64,000 nucleotides of DNA from an uncultured Cytophagales bacterium. Its GTDB lineage: Bacteria > Bacteroidota > Bacteroidia > Cytophagales > Thermonemataceae. The stretch lies in NCBI GenBank assembly GCA_937911505.1, contig CALEMF010000112.1, forward strand, positions 1-64,000. The letters run 5' to 3'. Both the position numbers and the translations under genes were made by a program. Each line of letters begins with the position of its first letter. Positions within the stretch are counted from its first letter, which is position 1. Below are positions 25,459 through 34,588 of this stretch, one piece after another. Below the pieces are notes generated by a model. The model saw only the letters and a list, made by a program, of their open reading frames with translations, was not told the origin of the DNA and ran no database searches.

Positions 25459-27864
25459 ATGAAGTACTGGTTGTACAGTCTTTTCTTGCTTATACACCCT
25501 TGCTTTGCGCAAGAAGTACAATATGGTAGGGTGCTCGATGCTGCTACAAAAACACCGCTTCCGTTTGTAAATGTAGTAGTGAACGACAATGCTTATGGTA
25601 CTACTACAGACATCAACGGTAAGTATACTATTCGTTTCGAAGGTACTATCCAAGTGGTTCGTTTTAGCTTTGTTGGTTATGAGGCGCGTACTTTTACCAG
25701 AAGTACCTTTCCCTCAGATGGCATCATTTATCTAAATGAGAAAGAGAGCCTACTGGGTGAAGTCGTTATCACTACTAATGAAAATCCTGCTCATCGTATT
25801 ATACGCCGCGCAGTAGCTAATAAGCGTAGTAACAATCCCGAAAATATTACTTCCTTTCGCTATAGAAGCTACAATAAGTTGTACAGTAATTTACAGGTGA
25901 TTTCGCCTGATGAAGAAATACAATTAAAGGATAGTACGGAGATAAGCGCGCTTCAATTTTTTGCTAAGCAACATTTATTCATGGCCGAAAATATCTCCGA
26001 AAGAAAGTTTAGAAGGCCCTCTTACAGTAAAGAAACAGTAATTGCTAATCGCTTTTCAGGATTTAAAGACCCTAACTTTGCTTCTATCGCTACTGACTTT
26101 CAGCCATTTTCGTTTTACGGCGACTATATTAATATACTTGATAAAGAGTACCTCAATCCTGTTAGTAAAGGAACTTTTAATCTGTACGACTTCACATTAG
26201 AGGATACCCTGTACCGAAAAGTCGATACTATTTATGTTATTTCTTTTAGACCTTTCCCAAAAAAGAACTTCTTGGGTTTGCAAGGCATCGTTTATATTAA
26301 TACGAACCGCTACGCAGTGCAAAATGTAGTGGCTAGCTCTGCGGCGCCAAAAGAGCTCGTTAGTTTCAAAATAGAGCAAAAGTATAGGTTTATTGGGAAT
26401 AAAGCTTGGTTTCCAACTGAATTAGATACTGAGTTTACTTTCAATAGTACTACCATTGCCAATCGTAAGCTACAGCTTATTAGCCAGAGCTATCTTCAAG
26501 ACATTCAACTTGACACCCCACTCGATAGAGGAGATTTTGATGAGGTTACTTTTGAGATTCTTCCGCGGGCTTCTGAAAAAGATACACTTTTTTGGACCAA
26601 TAATCGTTTTGATACGCTTAACACTAAAGAGAAAGAAACCTTTCGCTTCTTAGATAGCCTTAGGCAAGAAACCAATTTTGAAGTGGTAGCAGACATCGTA
26701 GACATTGCTACTTTTGGTAAAATTCCTATTTTTAAGATTTTAGATATACCTCTTGAAACCCTCCTAGATTTTAATGAATTTGAGGGCTTTCGCGTAGGCT
26801 TAGGCTTGTATACAAACCCTAGACTTTCTGAGCGATTTACCCTAGGAGGTTATTTTGCTTACGGTACTAATGACCGTCTTTGGAAGTATGGTGGATCACT
26901 TTTAGTATCGCTTTACGAGCCTAAAGATGTACAAGTAGGCTTTCAGTATCAAGAAGATGTCTTTGAGCCTGCCCAAAGTGCACTCTCTGGTAGTGTTGAC
27001 CGGCTTAATAGGCAATTTAGGTCATTTTTAATCGCTCGGATGGATAGAACGCGTCTTTACGAGACCTTTCTACGCTTTCGTCCTATGCGGTATGTCCAGA
27101 TGAAGGTGGGTCTACAACATACGATCGTTGAGCCAGGCTATCCTTACCGCTATGTCGCTACAGATATTCCTTCGCGTTCATTCGATTTTACTGAAGCAAC
27201 TATACAGCTTACCTATCACCACAAACAATCTTACATTAAGGTTGCCGGAAGAAAGCAATTAATTGGTACTGGCTTTCCTATTGTTAGCCTTCGTTATGCA
27301 AGAGGAATAGAGGGATGGTGGGATAGTCCTTTTAACTATCATAAAATCGAGATGCTCTTCGAGCACCAAGTTAGATTCAGGAAGCTTGGAGAAAGCCATC
27401 TGCGCCTACAAGGTGGTTGGTTAAATACTTCATTACCTTACCCTAAACTATTCAATCTCTATGGCTCTAACACTTCTAGTATTCCTTACATTGTAGATCA
27501 TAGTTTTCAGACTGCCGATTTATATGAGTTTACTGCAGAACGTTATATAGCTTTGTTTTATCGTCATAACTTTGGGACTTTATTCTTTAGAGGGGAACGG
27601 TTTCGTCCTCATTTCATTATTGTACACAATACCGCCATTGGTGCGATTGATCAGCCTGCGCTTCACGAGGAAATTGCTATACAAGACTTCTCTGAAGGTT
27701 TTTTAGAGTCAGGGTTAGAAATTGATCGTCTCTTACAACTCAAATACTTAGGTTTATTTTACATTGATATAGGAGGAGGTGTGTTTTATCGTTATGGACC
27801 TTACAGGCATCCAACGATGGCTGATAACTGGGTATTTAAGTTTGCACTTCGTACTTCTTTCTAA
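25459..27864 (+). CDS. DUF5686 outer-membrane protein with carboxypeptidase-regulatory-like domain
   Basis: 801 residues. Signal peptide (MKYWLYSLFLLIHPCFAQ), a beta-sandwich CarboxypepD_reg-like domain (about 20-95, with GRVLDAATKTPLPFVNVVV and GYEAR), then a long DUF5686 region ending in many aromatic beta strands and a C-terminal Phe (FKFALRTSF), which predicts an outer-membrane barrel. The regulatory-like domain is the one found at the start of SusC/TonB-dependent receptors, but no plug domain is visible. Function of the family is not known. It meets the BatE-like gene tail to tail with 1 base between the stop codons. Confidence 0.88.
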   Translation: MKYWLYSLFLLIHPCFAQEVQYGRVLDAATKTPLPFVNVVVNDNAYGTTTDINGKYTIRFEGTIQVVRFSFVGYEARTFTRSTFPSDGIIYLNEKESLLGEVVITTNENPAHRIIRRAVANKRSNNPENITSFRYRSYNKLYSNLQVISPDEEIQLKDSTEISALQFFAKQHLFMAENISERKFRRPSYSKETVIANRFSGFKDPNFASIATDFQPFSFYGDYINILDKEYLNPVSKGTFNLYDFTLEDTLYRKVDTIYVISFRPFPKKNFLGLQGIVYINTNRYAVQNVVASSAAPKELVSFKIEQKYRFIGNKAWFPTELDTEFTFNSTTIANRKLQLISQSYLQDIQLDTPLDRGDFDEVTFEILPRASEKDTLFWTNNRFDTLNTKEKETFRFLDSLRQETNFEVVADIVDIATFGKIPIFKILDIPLETLLDFNEFEGFRVGLGLYTNPRLSERFTLGGYFAYGTNDRLWKYGGSLLVSLYEPKDVQVGFQYQEDVFEPAQSALSGSVDRLNRQFRSFLIARMDRTRLYETFLRFRPMRYVQMKVGLQHTIVEPGYPYRYVATDIPSRSFDFTEATIQLTYHHKQSYIKVAGRKQLIGTGFPIVSLRYARGIEGWWDSPFNYHKIEMLFEHQVRFRKLGESHLRLQGGWLNTSLPYPKLFNLYGSNTSSIPYIVDHSFQTADLYEFTAERYIALFYRHNFGTLFFRGERFRPHFIIVHNTAIGAIDQPALHEEIAIQDFSEGFLESGLEIDRLLQLKYLGLFYIDIGGGVFYRYGPYRHPTMADNWVFKFALRTSF

Positions 27865-27865
27865 T

Positions 27866-28642
27866 TTAGAAAATAGGCTTCAATAAATATACCTTTGAAC
27901 GCTTCACGTAGGCTTTTTGAGCCCCACGAGATACCTCTAGCCACACATCTTGTTGGCCTGATACTTCTAAGCCATGCCCTTTTGAAAGAACTTCTATAAT
28001 GGGAGCACCTGAAGAAGCATCCTGCATAAGTAAAGTATGGTCTTCTGCAATAATAGCTTTTTGAGGAAGCGCTACAACATTGAATAACACATAACCTATA
28101 AGTACTATCAAAACTATTACAATACCATAACGGGTAGGAAGGCGTTGTTGCCAGTTTTTTATGACAAATGTATAGAAGAGGAGTAGGCAGATCAACGTAA
28201 AAACACCTACTAAAATGGTATAATACTGCTGGTAGATAAGATAAAAATAACTACGGTCGGTTAGGTCATGGCCTTCTAAGGCATATTTATTAGCTAGTTC
28301 TTCTATGTAGAGAAGGTTTTCTCTATTAGGGAGGCGTTGTTGATAACAATAGAGATAGTAAATTGCTTTGGGATAGTCTTGTAGTCTTTCCGTTATGTAA
28401 GCCATCTTAAGTAACATACTTTCAGAGGCTTTTCCCTTTTGCTCGAATATTTCTTCATACAAGGATAGCGCTTCTGGATATTGCTGTTGGTAAAAGAACG
28501 CATCTGCTCTTTTCTTTGTATCATTAACTATCTGACCAGCAACATCTTGCAAAGAAAGCACAAACAATATTAGTAGAAAAAAGTTATTTTTTCTCACAGA
28601 GGCTTGGAAGTTTCTAACCAATACTTTAATTTTGCAACGCAA
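27866..28642 (-). CDS. BatE-like protein (TPR, two membrane segments, SH3-like domain)
   Basis: 258 residues. An N-terminal hydrophobic segment (about 20-37) acts as signal or anchor. TPR-like helices (about 42-125), two membrane helices (about 139-160 and 173-194) and a C-terminal bacterial SH3-like domain (about 200-258, DVWLEVSRGAQKAYVK) follow. The layout is that of BatE of the Bat (aerotolerance) cluster, but no batA-D genes are adjacent, so it is named by architecture only. The tRNA-Lys promoter lies inside its first codons on the other strand. Confidence 0.75.
   Translation of the reverse strand: MRCKIKVLVRNFQASVRKNNFFLLILFVLSLQDVAGQIVNDTKKRADAFFYQQQYPEALSLYEEIFEQKGKASESMLLKMAYITERLQDYPKAIYYLYCYQQRLPNRENLLYIEELANKYALEGHDLTDRSYFYLIYQQYYTILVGVFTLICLLLFYTFVIKNWQQRLPTRYGIVIVLIVLIGYVLFNVVALPQKAIIAEDHTLLMQDASSGAPIIEVLSKGHGLEVSGQQDVWLEVSRGAQKAYVKRSKVYLLKPIF
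28604..28634 (+). promoter_or_regulatory. Promoter of tRNA-Lys
   Basis: TTG (28604-28606), 20 bases, then TAATTTTG (28627-28634), a full match to the Bacteroidota -33/-7 promoter. Transcription would start near 28641, giving a leader of about 43 bases before the tRNA. The site lies within the first codons of the opposing BatE-like gene. Confidence 0.65.
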
Positions 28643-28683
28643 TTAAGGTAAATATGCTTACAAAAGCAATCATTAGCCGATAA

Positions 28684-28759
28684 GATTCCGTAGCTCAGTT
28701 GGTAGAGCATATCCCTTTTAAGGATAGGGTCCTGGGTTCGAGCCCCAGCGGGATCACCA
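28684..28759 (+). tRNA. tRNA-Lys (anticodon UUU)
   Basis: 76 bases including an encoded CCA end. Acceptor arms GATTCCG and CGGGATC pair (one T-G wobble). The D arm is GCTC/GAGC, the anticodon stem TATCC/GGATA with loop CTTTTAA gives anticodon TTT, and the T arm CTGGG-TTCGAGC-CCCAG is canonical. It decodes AAA and AAG. A single tRNA, not in a cluster. Confidence 0.98.
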
Positions 28760-28788
28760 AGAAATAAGAGCGACTGATCTAAGCAGAC

Positions 28789-28848
28789 AAAGTGATGCGA
28801 TAGTGAAGATTCAGATAAGAATCTAGGCTACCACATCACTTTTTGTAT
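28789..28848 (+). terminator. Two-tier hairpin after tRNA-Lys, probable terminator
   Basis: Outer arms AAAGTGATG (28789-28797) and CATCACTTT (28834-28842) pair over 9 bases. An inner hairpin AGATTC/GAATCT (28807-28824) sits inside a small internal loop, and the outer arm runs into TTTTTG. It lies 30 bases after the tRNA. Termination is the simplest reading; the unusual size (54 bases) leaves room for a small structured RNA. Confidence 0.65.
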
Positions 28849-28940
28849 TGATACCGTCGAAGAAGAATGTTTTCTAAGTTTTTTATTTATGAAACATCCC
28901 CTTATTTTTGCTTCTCATTTTGAATCCTTTGTAAAACACG

Positions 28941-29834
28941 ATGAGTCATATTGAGAATAGCTACGAAGCACACAAACGTAATTTCAATGAGCGAACAGAA
29001 GAAGTAGAGGCGAGGCTATTTCATATTAAGCACCAATCATGTCTTCAATATCAACTAATTAAACAAACACTTGATCAACTCTCTCCTTTTTTACAAACAC
29101 CTGCTAGCTGGCTTACTGTGGGCGATTACAATGGGTTAGAAGCTAATTACTTGCTTAATCAAAAACAGCAAGCAGTTGCTTCTGATATATCAGAGTTTTT
29201 CTTGAAGGAAGCAAAAATAGCTGGACTTATCGATCAATACAAGACTATCAATGTAGAAGCCATTGACTACCCAGCAGATACTTTCGACTATGTTTTTTGT
29301 AAGGAAGCGTTTCATCATTTTCCGAGAGCCTTTCTAGGGCTTTATGAAATGATCAGATGTGCGAAGAAGGCGGCTATCCTCATCGAGCCCATAGATGTTC
29401 TTTCTAAAATGCCTACCCTTTTATTTCTGAAAAACGTACTGGATAGAATTGATCCTCTCCTTATCAATAAAATATGGAAAAATAGGTTTTCCTTTGAGAT
29501 TGTAGGTAATTATGTATTTAAAGTTTCTGAAAGAGACATAGAGAAAATCGCTATGGGAATGGGCTTGCCCCTCATTGCCTTTAAAAGAATCAATTTGATT
29601 CTTGAACCAAAAATCCCAACAGCAGCACTAACAGAGCCACCTATGAACCAGCGTCATTGGAAACGCGTACAGAGAAAAATTAAAAGGAAAAACTTTCTAA
29701 GTAAACTTCATATACTTCCTTATAATCATTTGTGTTGTGTAGTTTTCAAAGACGCACCTTCACTGACGGTATTGCAACATATGAAACAAGCAGGTTACTT
29801 TATTCTCCCCCTTCCCAAAAATCCATACCTATAG
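28941..29834 (+). CDS. Class I SAM-dependent methyltransferase
   Basis: 297 residues. The methyltransferase fold occupies about 55-170: glycine-motif equivalent LTVGDYNGLEANYL, acidic ASDIS (ribose-binding Asp), DYPADTFDYVFCKEAFHHF (motif II/III with His pair). The C-terminal third (about 195-297) is basic and unrecognised. Such proteins usually methylate small metabolites or are tailoring enzymes in glycan clusters; no neighbouring pathway narrows the substrate. A -7-like TATTTTTG (28903-28910) lies upstream, without a clear -33. Confidence 0.8.
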   Translation: MSHIENSYEAHKRNFNERTEEVEARLFHIKHQSCLQYQLIKQTLDQLSPFLQTPASWLTVGDYNGLEANYLLNQKQQAVASDISEFFLKEAKIAGLIDQYKTINVEAIDYPADTFDYVFCKEAFHHFPRAFLGLYEMIRCAKKAAILIEPIDVLSKMPTLLFLKNVLDRIDPLLINKIWKNRFSFEIVGNYVFKVSERDIEKIAMGMGLPLIAFKRINLILEPKIPTAALTEPPMNQRHWKRVQRKIKRKNFLSKLHILPYNHLCCVVFKDAPSLTVLQHMKQAGYFILPLPKNPYL

Positions 29835-29967
29835 TTGTAGGAGGTATTTCCACAATTGCAAAGCTTATTTTATCTTTTATAATAGCTCCCTGTATCTTTT
29901 CTAGGAAATATGTTCATCCCGCAAATTTTTTCTTAATTTTACGATCCTATCGCATTTAAAAAATTAT

Positions 29968-31197
29968 ATGCTCAACAGAAGAATTCTAAGGGTAAAAGCC
30001 ATGCAATCTATCTATGCCTTTAAGCAAGCTAAAAGGTCTAACTATTATGTGGCGCAAGACTATATAAAGGAGCGTTTTCTACCCGACCTCAACTCTATGG
30101 AGTTTCAAGACAAAGAACAACTTAAAAAAGATAAATCTCTAGCACTAGAAGTATTCGAGGAGAGTTATGTTTCTAAAACTATACCTAATACTTTTACAAT
30201 TTCTACAGAAGTAGAACAAGCTGTAAAAGATGCTATTACTCACTATTTTCAGCTAGTAGATAAGGACTTGAAGCATTTTGGGAAGATGATGCTTTTTGAA
30301 GCAGAGCAAATTTACAACCGCTATATTTCTATTTTTGGTTTATTGATCGCATTAGCTAGAAAAGTAGAACAGGAAAAAGAGCGCAAACTCCTCAACCCAA
30401 ATACTGTAAAAAAAGAAGCTGATTACAGGCTGGCTGATAACCAGCTTATTCAACTGCTCTCTAATACAAAAAGTATTCAAGAAGCTATTACAAGAACAGG
30501 CTACCACTGGCACGATGAAGACGATATTATAAAGCAACTACATCGAGAAATTAAAACCGATGAGACCTACTTGGCTTACTTAAAGGAGAAAGGTGGTAAC
30601 TTTACACAAGAAAAAGCGATTGTAGACCATATTTTACGTACTTACGTCTTTAAGAAGAATGTAGAGACTACCATACAAGATGAACAAGGTAACTTTGAAT
30701 CTAAAGAAGAAATTCCTTTTATGTATGCCTTCTTCGAAGACAAAGACCTGAACTGGACAGAGAATAGAGAGATTGTTAAAAGTATGGTGCTCAAAACCAT
30801 CAAAAATATTACTGAAATAGAGGAAGAACAAGTACAGCTTGTCGATCTGTCACCCGACTGGGAAACAGATAAAGCCTTCTTCGTAGACCTTTACTACCAA
30901 ACACTTTATAATGAAGAGGAATATGAACAACTTATTTCTGAGAAAACTAAGAATTGGAAAGCAGACAGACTTGCTTTGGTAGACAAAGTGATTTTAGAAA
31001 TGGCAATGACGGAAATTATTCACTGTCACAGTATTCCTGTCAAGGTAAGCATCAATGAGTATATTGAGCTATCTAAAAAATACAGTACTCCCAAGAGTAA
31101 GCAATTTGTCAATGGATTATTAGATGTCATTGCAAATGACCTTGTAAAAAAAGGAAAAGTGAAGAAAAGTGGACGTGGTTTGATCGATAATAAATAG
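29968..31197 (+). CDS. nusB: NusB, long Bacteroidota form
   Basis: 409 residues, against about 140 in Escherichia coli. The C-terminal part (about 255-395) is the recognisable NusB fold (ILEMAMTEIIHCHSIPVKVSINEYIELSKKY in pieces: VSINEYIELSKKY, FVNGLLDVIANDL). The N-terminal part begins like NusB (MLNRRILRVKAMQSIYAFKQ) and is separated by a large helical insert. NusB joins NusE/S10 in rRNA antitermination complexes. It heads a plus-strand row that continues to coaE. Length of this kind is normal for the phylum. Confidence 0.93.
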   Translation: MLNRRILRVKAMQSIYAFKQAKRSNYYVAQDYIKERFLPDLNSMEFQDKEQLKKDKSLALEVFEESYVSKTIPNTFTISTEVEQAVKDAITHYFQLVDKDLKHFGKMMLFEAEQIYNRYISIFGLLIALARKVEQEKERKLLNPNTVKKEADYRLADNQLIQLLSNTKSIQEAITRTGYHWHDEDDIIKQLHREIKTDETYLAYLKEKGGNFTQEKAIVDHILRTYVFKKNVETTIQDEQGNFESKEEIPFMYAFFEDKDLNWTENREIVKSMVLKTIKNITEIEEEQVQLVDLSPDWETDKAFFVDLYYQTLYNEEEYEQLISEKTKNWKADRLALVDKVILEMAMTEIIHCHSIPVKVSINEYIELSKKYSTPKSKQFVNGLLDVIANDLVKKGKVKKSGRGLIDNK

Positions 31198-31272
31198 TCT
31201 ATATTATTTACTTTCCTGTAGATAGATTTTTAAATTTGCTAGTATACATTAATTTTTGTGATTACATTGCTT

Positions 31273-31575
31273 ATGGAAAGTAATAGAAAAAAAGACCATT
31301 TCTTGTTAGGTGTATTTCTTGGAGCAGCTACCGGTACACTTCTCGGGCTCCTTTATGCGCCACAAGATGGTAAAGTAACTCGGAAAAAGCTTACTTATCA
31401 ACTAACCAAACTTCGAGAGAAGTTACAGGTATACTTGCAAGACCTTGCTGAAGGAAAAGAAGAGCACGTGAGTTTAGCACGTACACAAGGCCAAAAAGTA
31501 GTAACAGAAGCGAAGCAAAAGGCAGAGCAATTACTTCGAGATGTAGAATCGCTCATGGAACAAGTGAAGCCGTAA
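31273..31575 (+). CDS. YtxH-domain membrane-associated protein
   Basis: About 100 residues from the ATG at 31273 (an in-frame GTG at 31258 would add five). One hydrophobic segment with glycines (FLLGVFLGAATGTLLGLLYAP) is followed by the typical YtxH sequence QDGKVTRKKL and a helical, charged tail. YtxH-type proteins are small membrane-anchored, coiled-coil proteins often linked to stress response; the precise role is unknown. Lies between nusB and the isocitrate dehydrogenase gene. Confidence 0.85.
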   Translation: MESNRKKDHFLLGVFLGAATGTLLGLLYAPQDGKVTRKKLTYQLTKLREKLQVYLQDLAEGKEEHVSLARTQGQKVVTEAKQKAEQLLRDVESLMEQVKP

Positions 31576-31628
31576 TCTGCTTTAAACAACTTTACAAGCA
31601 ACCAGATACACACTAAAATCATTTTCTT

Positions 31629-32630
31629 ATGCAAACTGTTACACTCATTCCTGGTGATGGAATAGGGCCTGAGATTGTAGAGGCTGTCAAACAAATCTTT
31701 GAGGCAGCGAAAGCACCCATTCAATGGGAAGAAGAACTTGCTGGTGAAACAGCCTTAGCACAAAAAGGCGACCTCATCCCTACTTCTCTTACAGATTCTA
31801 TTACTCACCATAAGGTAGCACTTAAAGGTCCTTTAGCTACACCTGTAGGAAAAGGCTTTAAGAGTATTAATGTATCTTTACGCCAGAAATTTGAACTATA
31901 TCAAAATATTCGCCCTTGTATTTCTACAGTGGGTATTGATACTAAATTCGATCAAGTTAATACCGTTTTGTTTCGAGAAAATACAGAAGGGCTCTACTCA
32001 GGTTTGAGTTATTACGATGAACGATTGAAAATAGTAGACAGTATCAGCCGTATCTCTTGGAGTGGTTGTACTAGAATTGTGAAGGCTGCCTTTGATTATG
32101 CACAGAAAAACAATAGAAAGAAAGTAACCGTTGTACATAAAGCAAACATACTCAAGCGATCAGGTGGTATGATGCTAGAGGCTGCTAGTACCATTTCTAA
32201 AGATTATCCATCTCTTACTTGGGACGATAAGATCGTAGATAACATGTGTATGCAACTAGTCATACGTCCTGAGCAATTTGATGTAATTGTTACCTCTAAC
32301 TTGTTCGGCGATATCTTGTCAGATCTATGTGCTGGTTTAGTTGGCGGCTTAGGGGTAGTAGCAGGAGCCAATATTGGTGATGGATGCGCCATATTTGAAG
32401 CAGTTCACGGTACGGCTCCCGATATTGCGGGAAAAGGCATTGCCAACCCTACAGCCCTATTGAGATCAGCGGTTATGATGCTTGAGTATTTGGATGAGAT
32501 AACCATAGCACAGAAAATTAACCAAGCCATCGACAAAACCCTTGCTCAAGTAGAACAGCGTACGGGTGACTTAGGTGGTAAGGCTAACACACAACAGTTC
32601 ACAGAATACGTAATTCAAAATATAGTTTAA
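31629..32630 (+). CDS. icd: NAD-type isocitrate dehydrogenase (isocitrate/isopropylmalate dehydrogenase family)
   Basis: 333 residues of the beta-decarboxylating dehydrogenase family. The substrate site carries ENTEGLYSG and RISWSGCTRI, the metal-binding aspartates are in LFGDILSDLCAG, and the adenine-binding loop is EAVHGTAPDIAGKGIANP. The short length and the lack of the LeuB-type substrate loop favour the NAD-dependent IDH found in Bacteroidota, which turns isocitrate into 2-oxoglutarate in the citric acid cycle. A 3-isopropylmalate dehydrogenase is less likely, as no leu genes are near. Confidence 0.85.
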   Translation: MQTVTLIPGDGIGPEIVEAVKQIFEAAKAPIQWEEELAGETALAQKGDLIPTSLTDSITHHKVALKGPLATPVGKGFKSINVSLRQKFELYQNIRPCISTVGIDTKFDQVNTVLFRENTEGLYSGLSYYDERLKIVDSISRISWSGCTRIVKAAFDYAQKNNRKKVTVVHKANILKRSGGMMLEAASTISKDYPSLTWDDKIVDNMCMQLVIRPEQFDVIVTSNLFGDILSDLCAGLVGGLGVVAGANIGDGCAIFEAVHGTAPDIAGKGIANPTALLRSAVMMLEYLDEITIAQKINQAIDKTLAQVEQRTGDLGGKANTQQFTEYVIQNIV

Positions 32631-32643
32631 ACCTCTATATCAC

Positions 32644-33159
32644 ATGAAAAAAATAAGTTTAATGCTCGTAATGGCACTCGCATTGGGTGCTTGTAGCACA
32701 GAAAAGACAGAAGAAGCCACTACTTCTTCAGAGAAAGAAGCGGTAGAAGTACAGGAAGTAAATCAACCTAATGAGCAAAGTGCTGAAGCGGCCTCAGAAG
32801 GAAGATTTGCTGCTTATGAATTTGAGAGTAATGATTACGATTTCGGCAAAGTAGACGAAGGTACTATTGTAGAGCATACTTTCCGCTTTAAAAATGTAGG
32901 AGAAGTACCTCTAGTAGTACAAGAAGCTAAGGGCTCTTGTGGCTGTACTGTACCAGAAAAGCCTGAAAATCCCATTCCTGTGGGTGAATATGGAGAAATT
33001 AAGGTAAAGTTCAACTCTCAAGGTCGTACTGGCTCACAAAGCAAGACAGTTACACTTACTTCCAATACTAACCCAGAAAAGATGGTACTTAAAATCACAG
33101 GGTTTGTAGAAGGAAGCGCTCAGAACCTAAAAAATATGAAAGGTCCTGTAAGACAATAA
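32644..33159 (+). CDS. DUF1573 lipoprotein
   Basis: 171 residues. A lipobox (LALGACS, Cys17) predicts a lipoprotein; a Glu/Ser/Thr-rich linker (about 18-55) leads to a DUF1573 immunoglobulin-like domain with the family hallmark AKGSCGCTVPEKPENPI. It is always near nusB/yajC in Bacteroidota and thought to be a surface or periplasmic structural protein; function unknown. A hairpin follows it before yajC. Confidence 0.9.
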   Translation: MKKISLMLVMALALGACSTEKTEEATTSSEKEAVEVQEVNQPNEQSAEAASEGRFAAYEFESNDYDFGKVDEGTIVEHTFRFKNVGEVPLVVQEAKGSCGCTVPEKPENPIPVGEYGEIKVKFNSQGRTGSQSKTVTLTSNTNPEKMVLKITGFVEGSAQNLKNMKGPVRQ

Positions 33160-33171
33160 GTTTTTAACTAT

Positions 33172-33201
33172 GGGTATTTCTCTCGTAAAGAGGAGATACC
33201 C
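33172..33201 (+). terminator. Hairpin between DUF1573 gene and yajC
   Basis: GGGTATTTCTC pairs with GAGGAGATACCC through about ten pairs, two or three of them wobbles. The downstream stretch CTTTACTC is not a long T-run, so it may terminate only part of the transcripts or act as a processing site. Confidence 0.5.
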
Positions 33202-33219
33202 TTTACTCATATATTAGAC

Positions 33220-33570
33220 ATGTGGCATCTTATATTATTACAAGCAAATACCAGTAGTGGTACGGGGGGACTAGCCAACCTTTTACTCATTGGTGGAATG
33301 ATTATCGTATTCTACTTCTTTATGATCCGCCCTCAGCAAAAGCGCCAAAAAGAACAGAAGAAATTTAGAGAATCTCTTAAAGTTGGAAGTAAAGTAGTTA
33401 CCATAGGAGGGATGCACGGAAAAATCATTTCCATGCAAGAAGAGACTATTGTACTGGAAGTTGATAGAAGTACAAAACTCACCTTCGAAAAGAGTGCTGT
33501 TTCAGCAGAAGCTTCTAAGAAATTTTATGCAGAAGCTTCTGAAGACAAGAAGAAGTTGGTTAGCACTTAA
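33220..33570 (+). CDS. yajC: Preprotein translocase subunit YajC
   Basis: 116 residues: one membrane helix (about 22-38, LLLIGGMIIVFYFFMI) followed by the signature RPQQKRQKEQKKF and a small beta domain (GSKVVTIGGMHGKI). YajC associates with SecDF and the SecYEG channel in the inner membrane. Gene order before ybbR and coaE is standard for the phylum. Followed directly by a terminator-like hairpin. Confidence 0.95.
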   Translation: MWHLILLQANTSSGTGGLANLLLIGGMIIVFYFFMIRPQQKRQKEQKKFRESLKVGSKVVTIGGMHGKIISMQEETIVLEVDRSTKLTFEKSAVSAEASKKFYAEASEDKKKLVST

Positions 33571-33605
33571 CTAGCCAATAAGTCTATGGTTAGCTATTTT
33601 TTTAT
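33571..33605 (+). terminator. Terminator after yajC
   Basis: CTAGCCA (33571-33577) and TGGTTAG (33587-33593) form a 7-pair stem around a 9-base loop, followed by CTATTTTTTTATT. It begins directly at the stop codon of yajC, so the ybbR-coaE pair probably needs some readthrough or its own promoter. Confidence 0.65.
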
Positions 33606-33622
33606 TTAACAATTCAGAGAAA

Positions 33623-34588
33623 ATGGTATATTTTCGGAATATCTTCCATTGGCTTCTCAACTCAAAACCTTCTACAAACAGTGATTGGCAAGCGATCACT
33701 GTTTGTGTTGTGGCAGCAGCTACCTTCTGGTTTCTCTATAATATGAACCTTGAACACGTCACAGACCTTTCCTACAAGGTAGTTTTTCAAGATGAGCAAA
33801 CACGTGCCTTACCCGACTCCAATGCTTTTGTACAATTTAAGGTAACAGGCACTGGATGGAATCTATTACGTGAGCAATTGAAAGATCAAGAACGTATCAT
33901 TTACTACAAAATTAATCGTAAGCAAAATACAAAGTTTGTACTAGCTAATAATTTACGAAAAACACTTAATCAAGAGCTTACTGATGGCCTCAAAATAGGT
34001 GAGATTGTACAAGACACTTTCTCCATTAACTTTGAGCAAATTATTTCTAAACGTATCCCTGTATTACTCAATACAGCAAGCATTCAACTTAAAGAAAATG
34101 TGCGTATTACTAGCGATATCAATGTTGAACCCAGTATTGTACTCATTACAGGCTCTTTAAAACGCATCAATCCTATTGATTCTATTGTCATTGATATCGC
34201 ACAATTCAATGTTAGTAAAGACTTTGATCGAAGATTCTCAGTGGCTAACTTTTTAGATGGTAAAATAGAGACTGTCCCAAAAGAAGTCCGGGTGAGTTTT
34301 CAAGTAGATGAGTTTCTAACCAAAATTGTGAGTGTTCCCATAGAAAAGAGTAACTTTTCGGAAAGTAGTAGTTTTACCCTCACTCAAGAGACCACAGAAG
34401 TAATTTTTGTATGTAAAGCGCAAGAAGAAGAGCAAATAAACTTAGGAGATTTTCGGGTAGTTGCTGACTTTTATAAAATAGATTTACAAGATACCACGCT
34501 TACACTCTCGTTGGAACGAGCACCTGAAGGTGTAAGAGAAGCAAAAATTAATAACAAAGTAGTCCAACTAGCTTACAAAGAACCTTGA
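33623..34588 (+). CDS. YbbR-domain membrane protein
   Basis: 321 residues. A membrane segment (about 25-42, TVCVVAAATFWFLYNM) after a short N-terminus, then tandem YbbR-type beta domains outside the membrane. YbbR in Firmicutes (CdaR) regulates the diadenylate cyclase CdaA; in Bacteroidota it sits between yajC and coaE and its role is less clear. The end overlaps coaE by 4 bases. Confidence 0.87.
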   Translation: MVYFRNIFHWLLNSKPSTNSDWQAITVCVVAAATFWFLYNMNLEHVTDLSYKVVFQDEQTRALPDSNAFVQFKVTGTGWNLLREQLKDQERIIYYKINRKQNTKFVLANNLRKTLNQELTDGLKIGEIVQDTFSINFEQIISKRIPVLLNTASIQLKENVRITSDINVEPSIVLITGSLKRINPIDSIVIDIAQFNVSKDFDRRFSVANFLDGKIETVPKEVRVSFQVDEFLTKIVSVPIEKSNFSESSSFTLTQETTEVIFVCKAQEEEQINLGDFRVVADFYKIDLQDTTLTLSLERAPEGVREAKINNKVVQLAYKEP

